Below, piece after piece: positions 1 through 5,288 of a stretch of 5,288 nucleotides of DNA. Source of the stretch: Oscillospiraceae bacterium (GTDB lineage Bacteria > Bacillota > Clostridia > Oscillospirales > Oscillospiraceae); the NCBI GenBank assembly GCA_020025395.1, contig JAHHSE010000106.1:1-5288 (forward strand). The letters run 5' to 3'. Made by a program: the position numbers and the translations under genes. The stretch's first letter is position 1. Every line of letters begins with the position of its first letter. The notes under the pieces were generated by a model. That model was given only the letters and a program-made list of their open reading frames with translations. It had not been told where the DNA came from and ran no database searches.

Positions 1-654
1 GCCTGCCCCTCCCCCGCCCAATATGTGGATGCCTTTGGGGACGGCTCTGATGTTCTCTATGTAATCACGCTTTCCGCCCTTCTCTCCGGCTCCCACAATG
101 CGGCGGTCCAGGCCAGGGAAATCTGGTCAGAAGAGCACCCAAACGCCAATATCCACATTTTCAACTCCTGTTCCGCCTCCGCCGGACAGGTTCGCCTGGC
201 CTTGGAAATTGCCCAGCTGGCAGCCCAGGGACTGCCCTTTCACCAGGTTGTTAAGGCCGCCAATCATTTCATCACCAAAATGAATACCCTCTTCATTCTG
301 GAATCGCTGGATAATCTTCGGAAAAACGGACGGCTGACCAGACTCCAGTCCCTGGTGACCGGCACCCTCCGCATCAAGCTGTTGATGGGCTCCACTCCAG
401 AGGGTGAAATCTGTAAGCGCGGTCAGGCTCTAAGCATGAAGCACGCCATGAGTCAGATGGTGGAGTTGATTAAAAAGGATGTGCGTTGCAATCACGCCTT
501 TGGAGTCATTGCCCACTGCAACTGTTTGGACCGGGCCTTTTCTTTGAAAGAGGAGCTGATTAAAAATGTCGGCTTTCGAGATGTCCTTATCACCGAAACC
601 GGTGGAATCAGCACCGTCTACGCCAACGATGGCGGTATTGTCCTCGCCTACTGA
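1..654 (+). CDS. DegV family protein, 5'-truncated by the window edge
   Basis: The frame is open from base 1 to the TGA at 652-654, giving 217 residues of a family usually about 280-290 long, so roughly 70-80 N-terminal residues lie outside the window. The first residues read ACPSPAQYVDAF, matching the conserved S-C/Q-P-S-P segment after the first strand-helix unit of DegV. The GTG at base 25 is therefore internal, not a start. Further family landmarks are SALLSGSHNAA (about residues 25-35, the lipid head-group loop), NSCSASAGQ (55-63), LDNLRKNGRL (103-112) followed by the IK-rich strand, and the C-terminal ETGGISTVYANDGG (199-212). DegV proteins bind a single fatty acid; in Firmicutes the FakB members present acyl chains to the kinase FakA. 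That this one does so is family inference, and no fakA is visible. No signal peptide or membrane segment is seen in the visible part. It converges on the large minus-strand gene. Confidence 0.93.
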   Translation, partial: ACPSPAQYVDAFGDGSDVLYVITLSALLSGSHNAAVQAREIWSEEHPNANIHIFNSCSASAGQVRLALEIAQLAAQGLPFHQVVKAANHFITKMNTLFILESLDNLRKNGRLTRLQSLVTGTLRIKLLMGSTPEGEICKRGQALSMKHAMSQMVELIKKDVRCNHAFGVIAHCNCLDRAFSLKEELIKNVGFRDVLITETGGISTVYANDGGIVLAY

Positions 655-970
655 CCCATTCCGTCAGAAACACCGCGGATCGTTTCCCTTCCTCTGTGAG
701 ATGGTATGAGAGGAGATTAGATCCAACAGACACGCTCCCCATAGAGCAGACTGTCAGAATTTTTCTGAAAACTGCTCTATGGGGAGCGTTTGCATCGGGC
801 GGGATCGAACCAATTAGAACCAACAGGGAAACAAGAGGGGGGCAATATCGGAAGGGAGCCGAGAGTCTCACCAACGCCGCGGAAAACCGTTTTCCCCCGA
901 TGCCATAGCCTGTTTTACCTTGATACTTTCCATATGATATGAGGCATCCTCTGTCTCACCGTTAAAATCA
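655..970. other. Convergent intergenic region without a credible gene
   Basis: These 316 bases separate the degV stop from the stop of the large minus-strand gene. Short open frames here on both strands lack a ribosome site and any recognisable protein feature, so none is called. The region contains the perfect inverted repeat at 732-789 and a small odd palindrome at 881-895 (GGAAAAC-C-GTTTTCC). No T-rich intrinsic terminator was found for either gene, so the 732-789 hairpin is the only candidate for ending both transcripts. Confidence 0.6.
732..789. repeat. Perfect 18-bp inverted repeat with a nested inner hairpin; possible shared 3' end structure
   Basis: The left arm ACGCTCCCCATAGAGCAG (732-749) is the exact reverse complement of the right arm at 772-789. 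Inside, TCAGAA (754-759) pairs with TTCTGA (763-768) around a TTT loop, separated from the outer stem by a small asymmetric internal loop. The whole forms one long hairpin on either strand. It begins 78 bases after the degV stop and 182 bases after the stop of the opposing gene, as a bidirectional terminator would. However, the 3' flanks (TTGCATC on plus, GTCTGTTGG on minus) have no T-tract, so a standard intrinsic terminator is not supported. RNA 3'-end protection, a termination-like block or a relic of a small inverted-repeat element are the alternatives. Confidence 0.8.
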
Positions 971-3900
971 TCATCGGCAAGGGGTGCCTCCGGTGATGGC
1001 ATCCTGACGGGTGGGGTCCACGACGAAGGGAATGTCCGCCATCTTGTCCAGCAAAGCATCCGCACCGTGTTCCAATTTATACTCCAATTCGTCCCGGAAG
1101 AGAGGCATCACCTGATAGAAGTTGACCTCCTCGCCGCTCGGCAGGATGCAGACCTCACTGCCGTCCTCCGTATCCTGGGGGTCGGTCAGAGTGGCCGCAC
1201 AGAGCTCTGTGCCCTTTGCAAAGTTCTCCTCATTGTCCATGGTATGGCCGAAGCCCAGCCAGGTATCGCCGGCAATGGGCAGACGGGCCAAGACTTTCAG
1301 CAGGCGGATGGGCCAATACCACCGCTCATTTTGCAGGTCCTCCCGCTTCAGCTTCCAGTCCTTTGGCAGGGCGATGGCCAGCTCCGCCCGTTCCAGCTTG
1401 TATTCCGCCAGCTCCTTTGGCACATTCATTCGGTGGGCGCCCATGCCCATGGTCACCAGGGTGTAGTAGTCTCGCTGCACGGAAGGCGGCACCACGCAGA
1501 TGTCCACATGGATGTCCGGGGAAACCAGCTCATGAAATACATTCTCGAATTTGCCGAAATACTGCCGGATGTGTCCCTCGACGGCCTCTATCTCCTCCTC
1601 GGTATAGACCTCCGGCTCGCCGTGTTCCCCATCTTGAGCCGCGTCACCCTCCGGGTCACCATCCGATGACTCCCAGGAGATCTTCAGCGTCATCTGATCT
1701 TCCGGCAGACTGACCCCGGGACTGCGGGTGATGAGGTGCTTATCCTCCGCAGAAAGACCGATGGTCTCCCCGTCGTGAAGTTCCACCTCCTGCTCCAGCA
1801 CATAGGACGCAAGGCTGGCCAAAAAGTCCCGCAGCACGCCCGGCTCGGCATCGGCGCCCAGCACCTCCATCTCCTCCTTTCCGAACACATCCATGCCGTA
1901 GGTGTAGGCGTTCACACCCGTCTCATCCCGGTACAGGCCGAACCAGATCCAGTTGAAGATGGGCAGCTCGTCCTCTTTGAGCATATCGGCAAAGCCCTCA
2001 TAGAACCGAGGCTCAAACACCACGCCGCTGGTGTAGATGCCGGTGGCGTATTTCTGCTTGCAGCACACCGCCAGCGCCTTGGTGAACAGCTTGCCCCGTT
2101 CCAGCAGTTTTTCCTCCTCGCCCAGCACTGCCACCATGATATGGGCCTTATGTGCCTTTGCCGCCTCTACCGCCTCTGACCACATATAATTGTTTTCAGC
2201 GTTGATCTCCGCTTCGTTGTCCGGGATATGGCCGGGGAACAGGGTCGCTGCCAGCATCATGCCTCCGACCCGCATCACCACCACATCTCCGCTGTCCTCC
2301 CCGTCTTCGTCGGACCCGTCCGGCTCCTCGTCCACGATGCCCCATTCCTCCCGCAGGTCCCGGATCAACTGCTCCCTATCCCACTCTGCTTTGGAAAGAA
2401 GGACGGATCCCACAAAGCGGCCGATTGGATCACACGCCTCGTTCTCCTCACGGGAAGCTCGTTTTTCCACTTCCTCCTGGCACTCCCGGATCACAACGGG
2501 GGCGTTTTCATCCGACCGATCCAGCTCCGCCCACCGCCGGGCGTAGGGGATGGCCTTTTCCTCCTGCCCATGGAGATACTGATAGGCGTAAGCCATGCGC
2601 ATATTCCACTCCGCCTTGTCCTGTCCCTCCCCCCGGACAGACTCCAGCACTTCAATCGCCCGCATCTGGGCCTTATCCCCCTTATAGTTAGGGGTTCCCT
2701 CATCATGGTCCCCGATGATGGCGTAGTTTTCCAGCGCCCGTGCCAGAGCGTAGGCCGTGCGGTAGTTTCGCCAGTCCTCCGGGATGGCATTCAATGCCTG
2801 GATGCAGCGGGTATACTCGTCTTCGTCGTTCCACTGCTCCAGCTGCTGGAAGAATGCCTCGGCGTTCTCCGGGGTGTACGGGATGTACTCCATTCCCGTC
2901 AGCGTTTCCTCCAGTTCATTCTCCTGGTTTTTCAGGCTCACGGTTCCCGCCTCCCGTCGGAAAGTATGGAAGCTGGCCCAGGGGATGTCGCTGTCCGCAA
3001 AGAATTCCTTGGCCTTGCTCAATGCCGCCTGAATGTCCCAGGCAATAAAGTCCACATAGCCGCAGTAAAGACCGGCGGCCCCGCCGATGAGGGTGAGGAT
3101 CTCCGGTCCGTCCCCGGCGGTGAGTGTTTCTTCCAGCTTGTCCCGGAAGGCGAAGATCCTCTGGCTGCTATTCTCTTCTTGCAGGGTGTCCAGAGGATAG
3201 CAGATAAAGCCCGCCACAGCACCGTCGGCATGGAGATCATCCACAAAATCGTTGTCGGCGTTCAGATATCCGTTGATGAGGGCAGCACAACAGGTGGAAC
3301 CGACGATGGTATCCAGCCGCCAGTCGGCATCCGGGTCTTCATTGGGTTTCATCTCGTAGCCCAGGTAGCTCTCCAGACAGGCTTTCGGATCGGTGGAGAG
3401 GTTCGCTCCCTTTTCCTCCAGCTTATCGGGCAGTTGGGACAGGAGGAAGGACGGCTCTGTCTTGGGCTCCTCCAGCACATCAAAGCTGTCTATGTATCTC
3501 ATGTGGGGGATCTCGCCCAGCACCTGATCGGTGAGGGTGGTGAGCATCCACCAGACTCTGCCTTCCGCCTCCCGGAGCATCGGCAGCAGCTTTTCACAGT
3601 AGGCAGAGACGGTGAAGCTGTTTTCCTCCAGCTCCTCCAGCCAGATCTGCACATCCTCCCCGGAAACCTCGCAGCCATCCTCGGTACGCAGGCCGATGTT
3701 CCGGATGGGCTGACGGCCAACCAGAATGTTCCAGTGCTCCAGCACCTCCTTGGGGGCGTGTTTCTGGAAGCAGACCAGCTCAAACAGCTTGACCTTGTCC
3801 CCCTCCGGGGTGAGGATCAGCTCATATTTTTCGCCGTTAAAACCCATTTCAAAGGAAATCTCGTCAAAGACCTGGTTCAAAGCCCCTTCCATCTGAGCCA

Positions 3901-4606
3901 CGATCTCCGCTCCACGGGTATGATCCTTGTCCTCGTCCATCATCTGGCGCAGTGACCCTTCCATCTCGGCAAAGGTCTCCCACCAGTTCTCTGTCCGCTC
4001 CCGGAAGCACTCCGAGAACTGCGGCAGGGCGATGCCTTTCTTGCACAAATCAATCAATTCTTGAGTATCCTCATCGCTCGGTCTGGCCTCCAGAGCCTTT
4101 TCAAGGTATCGCAGCGCCCGGCCCTCCTGATCCAGATAAAAGTAGGAGTAACCCATGCGGAAGTTCCAGCAGTGGTCGCCCTCGAAGTACTCCTCATAGG
4201 GCTTTAACAGGGCGATGGCTTTTTTGAGCATCTCTTTGCCGCCCGGCTTATATGGGTCTGCCAGATTGTTGTAGGCACGGGCCAGCTCGCTGTCCATCTC
4301 CGGGGTTCGTTCCTCATTGGGAATGGCCTCCAAGGTATCAATGATCCTTTGGAACTTGTCCTCCTCATGCCACTTCTGGCACTGCTCTAAAATGTCCATA
4401 TTTTGTTCCTCCTCTGCCTGTTCGGGTGTCCGGTCTTTCATCTGCTGAACTGCGCCATCCTCATCCCCTTCAAAGTCGCAGGGGAGCAGGTCCTTCATGT
4501 CCTCCCCCTTCATATGGTAGTCTCGCTTGCGGTCAGCAGACTCGTACAGCTCTTTCCGCAACACCTCCACATCCCGAGCCATCTCCTCTTTCTTCTGATC
4601 TTCCAA
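971..4606 (-). CDS. Large TPR / DUF4261 / SUFU multidomain protein
   Basis: This is an open frame of 1211 residues, counted here from a TTG at 4606-4604, ending at TGA 973-971. Visible order: an acidic/helical N-terminus (1-69); a TPR-like helical module (about 70-195); an unassigned region (about 240-560); a second copy of the TPR-like module (about 582-715); a DUF4261 domain (about 728-978) containing GSVLLSKAEWD, ATLFPGHIPDNEAE, NNYMWSEAV and FNWIWFGLYRD; an acidic linker (about 979-1005); and a SUFU domain (about 1010-1205). The SUFU call rests on VDICVVPPSVQRDYYTLVTM, GMGAHRMNVP, LPKDWKL, NERWYWPIRLLKVLARLP, TWLGFGHT and LPSGEEVNFYQVMPLFRDE. There is no signal peptide or transmembrane segment, so a cytoplasmic location is expected. 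SUFU domains in bacteria occur in polymorphic-toxin immunity contexts, while the molecular role of DUF4261 is unknown. A protein-protein interaction role is inferred from the TPRs. The start is doubtful: the TTG has no ribosome site, and the well-placed ATG at 4679 is out of frame by one base. The ATG at 4582 (codon 9) is the other in-frame choice, but its AGGAG abuts the codon. Confidence 0.9.
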   Translation of the reverse strand: MEDQKKEEMARDVEVLRKELYESADRKRDYHMKGEDMKDLLPCDFEGDEDGAVQQMKDRTPEQAEEEQNMDILEQCQKWHEEDKFQRIIDTLEAIPNEERTPEMDSELARAYNNLADPYKPGGKEMLKKAIALLKPYEEYFEGDHCWNFRMGYSYFYLDQEGRALRYLEKALEARPSDEDTQELIDLCKKGIALPQFSECFRERTENWWETFAEMEGSLRQMMDEDKDHTRGAEIVAQMEGALNQVFDEISFEMGFNGEKYELILTPEGDKVKLFELVCFQKHAPKEVLEHWNILVGRQPIRNIGLRTEDGCEVSGEDVQIWLEELEENSFTVSAYCEKLLPMLREAEGRVWWMLTTLTDQVLGEIPHMRYIDSFDVLEEPKTEPSFLLSQLPDKLEEKGANLSTDPKACLESYLGYEMKPNEDPDADWRLDTIVGSTCCAALINGYLNADNDFVDDLHADGAVAGFICYPLDTLQEENSSQRIFAFRDKLEETLTAGDGPEILTLIGGAAGLYCGYVDFIAWDIQAALSKAKEFFADSDIPWASFHTFRREAGTVSLKNQENELEETLTGMEYIPYTPENAEAFFQQLEQWNDEDEYTRCIQALNAIPEDWRNYRTAYALARALENYAIIGDHDEGTPNYKGDKAQMRAIEVLESVRGEGQDKAEWNMRMAYAYQYLHGQEEKAIPYARRWAELDRSDENAPVVIRECQEEVEKRASREENEACDPIGRFVGSVLLSKAEWDREQLIRDLREEWGIVDEEPDGSDEDGEDSGDVVVMRVGGMMLAATLFPGHIPDNEAEINAENNYMWSEAVEAAKAHKAHIMVAVLGEEEKLLERGKLFTKALAVCCKQKYATGIYTSGVVFEPRFYEGFADMLKEDELPIFNWIWFGLYRDETGVNAYTYGMDVFGKEEMEVLGADAEPGVLRDFLASLASYVLEQEVELHDGETIGLSAEDKHLITRSPGVSLPEDQMTLKISWESSDGDPEGDAAQDGEHGEPEVYTEEEIEAVEGHIRQYFGKFENVFHELVSPDIHVDICVVPPSVQRDYYTLVTMGMGAHRMNVPKELAEYKLERAELAIALPKDWKLKREDLQNERWYWPIRLLKVLARLPIAGDTWLGFGHTMDNEENFAKGTELCAATLTDPQDTEDGSEVCILPSGEEVNFYQVMPLFRDELEYKLEHGADALLDKMADIPFVVDPTRQDAITGGTPCR

Positions 4607-4628
4607 AAACGCCGCAAGATTCAGGCTG

Positions 4629-4679
4629 TCATCGCCGTTGCAACTTCACAAGGCCGTCAATGAATGGTTCCTTCCCCAT
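4629..4679 (-). pseudogene. Probable true N-terminus of the large gene, split off by a one-base frame disruption
   Basis: ATG at 4679-4677 opens a 16-codon frame (MGKEPFIDGLVKLQRR) ending at TGA 4631-4629. It has an AAGGGAG ribosome site at 4688-4694 with an 8-base spacer, far better than anything preceding the TTG at 4606. The large ORF frame is open upstream of that TTG back to a TGA at 4648-4646 and reads NGDDSLNLAAFLEDQKK, a plausible continuation of this peptide. The two frames overlap between 4645 and 4632. Removing one base there would fuse them into a start about 24 residues longer. This suggests an inserted base, through mutation or sequencing/assembly error, or less likely a programmed +1 shift. 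Alternatively, it is a short leader ORF. What is seen is the ribosome site and the frame geometry; the fusion is inferred. Confidence 0.5.
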
Positions 4680-4687
4680 GGCAGATT

Positions 4688-4694
4688 CTCCCTT
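4688..4694 (-). promoter_or_regulatory. Ribosome binding site AAGGGAG that points to the ATG at 4679
   Basis: On the minus strand the sequence reads GGAAGGGAGAATCTGCCATG. The AAGGGAG core is 8 bases from the ATG, within the normal Firmicutes range. It matters because it supports a start upstream of, and out of frame with, the long ORF. Confidence 0.65.
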
Positions 4695-4774
4695 CCGGCG
4701 GCAGGAACTGGGTACCGCATCTGTACGGCGTACAAACTGTTCTCCCTCCCCATTGCCGATCTGCTTTTAGCATC

Positions 4775-4803
4775 ATTATACTTGATCCAGGCAGAAAAGG
4801 ATA
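4775..4803 (-). promoter_or_regulatory. Candidate promoter of the large gene: TATAAT with a weak -35
   Basis: The minus strand has a perfect TATAAT (4775-4780). At 17 bases spacing the -35 position holds TATCCT (4798-4803), a poor match to TTGACA, so the promoter is either weak or activator-dependent. Initiation would fall near 4768, giving a leader of about 90 bases before the ATG at 4679. It lies downstream of the TSCPD terminator, consistent with independent transcription of the large gene. Confidence 0.45.
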
Positions 4804-4826
4804 GCCTGATTTTTTAAAACCCGCTG

Positions 4827-4860
4827 CCGTGTGGATGGATGCGCACCTCCTACCACACGG
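4827..4860. repeat. 8-bp perfect inverted repeat upstream of the large gene's promoter
   Basis: CCGTGTGG (4827-4834) and CCACACGG (4853-4860) are exact reverse complements separated by 18 bases. The repeat lies about 24-57 bases upstream of the putative -35 position of the large gene. It could be a dyad binding site for a regulator or a hairpin. It lacks an adjacent T-run on the plus strand, and on the minus strand a TTTT follows only after 8 bases, so a terminator is unlikely. No regulator gene is present to support an operator assignment. Confidence 0.4.
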
Positions 4861-4906
4861 ATTCTGAAGGATACCTGCCACCTGGAAGCTTTTTCTTTCA
4901 CGGCAT

Positions 4907-4978
4907 AAAAATCATGCTCCCTCCAGATTGGACCGTGTTGTATTTCACGGTCGATCTGGAGGGAGCATATACTTTTTT
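4907..4978. terminator. Strong intrinsic terminator, T-runs on both sides (bidirectional)
   Basis: The arms at 4914-4937 and 4946-4968 pair over about 23 bp (outer part ATGCTCCCTCCAGAT / ATCTGGAGGGAGCAT) with one T-G wobble, one bulged G and an 8-base loop TTGTATTT. On the minus strand the stem is followed after two bases by TTTTT (4911-4907). It starts only 18 bases after the TAA of the TSCPD gene, so it is that gene's terminator. On the plus strand it is followed by ATAC and then TTTTTT (4973-4978), so it should also work in that direction, although no plus-strand gene is seen immediately upstream. Confidence 0.88.
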
Positions 4979-4985
4979 CTTGGAT

Positions 4986-5234
4986 TTAGACACCCGCAGC
5001 CTCTCGCAGCGCCTTGGAAAGTTGGTCGGGACAGGAGGTGGATTTCACTCCGCAGCGCACACCCTCCAGCCGGGAAATCACCTCCTCCACCTCCATTCCT
5101 ATGACCAGATTGGTGATCCCCTGAAGATTGCCGGAACATCCGCCCCGAATGTGAAGGGCAACCACCTTTCCATCCGCAACCTCCACTGTCATATGCTTGG
5201 CACATACCCCTTTGGGGGTGTATTCATAGGTCAC
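4986..5234 (-). CDS. TSCPD-domain protein, four-cysteine small form (TIGR03905-like)
   Basis: This is a complete 82-residue protein, starting at GTG 5234-5232 and ending at TAA 4988-4986. The GTG is chosen because AAGGAGGA lies 7 bases upstream and the nearest ATG on this strand (CCTATGAAT) is out of frame. The sequence opens with YEYTPKGVCAKH, continues with RGGCSGNLQGI and ends with VRCGVKSTSCPDQLSKAL. The cysteines at 11, 33, 61 and 68 and the TSCPD signature (66-70) are the family hallmarks and probably bind a metal. TSCPD domains also occur at the C-terminus of some class II ribonucleotide reductases, but this stand-alone form has no established reaction. It is a full-length soluble protein. 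It has its own promoter and a terminator just downstream, so it appears monocistronic and is not co-transcribed with the large gene. Confidence 0.93.
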   Translation of the reverse strand: MTYEYTPKGVCAKHMTVEVADGKVVALHIRGGCSGNLQGITNLVIGMEVEEVISRLEGVRCGVKSTSCPDQLSKALREAAGV

Positions 5235-5241
5235 AAAAGAA

Positions 5242-5249
5242 TCCTCCTT
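5242..5249 (-). promoter_or_regulatory. Strong ribosome binding site AAGGAGGA deciding the GTG start
   Basis: AAGGAGGA on the minus strand is separated by 7 bases (TTCTTTT) from the GTG at 5234-5232. This is close to the ideal anti-16S complement and fixes the non-ATG start of the TSCPD gene. Confidence 0.85.
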
Positions 5250-5271
5250 GAAATATATAAATTTCTCATTT

Positions 5272-5280
5272 ATTATATCA
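5272..5280 (-). promoter_or_regulatory. Extended -10 promoter element of the TSCPD gene
   Basis: The minus strand reads TGATATAAT, a perfect TATAAT preceded by the TGn extension. Initiation would fall near 5265, giving a short AT-rich leader of about 30 bases. The -35 position would lie beyond the right edge of the window and cannot be judged; an extended -10 often tolerates a weak -35. Confidence 0.65.
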
Positions 5281-5288
5281 TGTTCTCC

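Larger units (their letters stand above)
4680..4913. other. Intergenic leader/promoter region of the large gene
   Basis: No credible gene was found here; a 74-codon minus-strand frame spans much of it but starts without a ribosome site and has no recognisable composition or motif. The region holds the candidate promoter (4775-4803), a leader with two purine-rich GGAGGGAGAA-type stretches (about 4742-4751 and 4686-4696 on the minus strand), a GTAC-ggc-GTAC palindrome (4723-4733), and the 8-bp inverted repeat at 4827-4860. Confidence 0.5.

Noticed and set aside
25..27. GTG as the start of the DegV-family protein
   Set aside because: The frame stays open to base 1 and the upstream residues match the conserved DegV segment, so the gene begins outside the window.
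807..822. Possible tRNA T-arm on the minus strand (GGTTCGATCCC)
   Set aside because: The flanking bases do not form a five-pair T stem, and there is no acceptor stem, anticodon arm or CCA-like end nearby.
881..895. GGAAAACCGTTTTCC palindrome as a terminator for the large gene
   Set aside because: The stem would be mostly A-T with almost no loop, and no T-run follows it on the minus strand.
919..941. TTGATA ... TATGAT as a plus-strand promoter
   Set aside because: The two hexamer-like elements are far too close together and no plus-strand gene follows.
2228..3955. 575-codon plus-strand open frame antisense to the large gene
   Set aside because: It lies wholly inside the 1211-residue gene on the opposite strand, has no recognisable domain and is explained by the GC-rich codon use of the real gene, whose DUF4261, SUFU and TPR features are clear.
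4657..4881. 74-codon minus-strand frame between the terminator and the large gene
   Set aside because: Its GTG start has no ribosome site, its product shows no recognisable motif, and it runs through the candidate promoter and leader of the large gene.

Overview
The window looks like a chromosomal segment from a moderately GC-rich, low-GC-phylum gut-type Clostridia member (Oscillospirales/Ruminococcaceae-like). This is an inference from Shine-Dalgarno sites of the AAGGAGG type, non-ATG starts, a DegV-family protein, a four-cysteine TSCPD protein and a SUFU/DUF4261 protein, all typical of Firmicutes. No rRNA, tRNA, CRISPR array, transposase or phage gene is visible.

Layout. Bases 1-654 (+) hold the last three quarters of a DegV-family lipid-binding protein gene whose 5' end is outside the window. 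Bases 655-970 are a convergent intergenic region with a perfect 18-bp inverted repeat (732-789). Bases 971-4606 (-) encode a very large (1211 aa) cytoplasmic, acidic, multidomain protein. Its order is a TPR-like module, an unassigned middle region, a second diverged copy of the same TPR-like module, a DUF4261 domain and a C-terminal SUFU (suppressor-of-fused-like) domain. Bases 4607-4913 are its 5' region: a TATAAT box, a roughly 90-nt leader, and a good ribosome site plus ATG that is one base out of frame with the long ORF. Bases 4914-4978 form a strong hairpin terminator with T-runs on both sides. Bases 4986-5234 (-) encode a small TSCPD-domain protein with its own ribosome site and extended -10 promoter at the right edge.

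The three genes do not form an operon. degV converges on the large gene, and the TSCPD gene is insulated from the large gene by the terminator, so the large gene is probably transcribed alone. Bacterial SUFU domains are known in polymorphic-toxin immunity settings, so a polyimmunity-like or protein-scaffold role is possible, but no toxin gene is present here and this stays an inference. The most notable observations are the apparent +1 frame disruption at the start of the large gene, the internal module duplication separated by about 510 residues, and the unassigned 320-residue middle domain.
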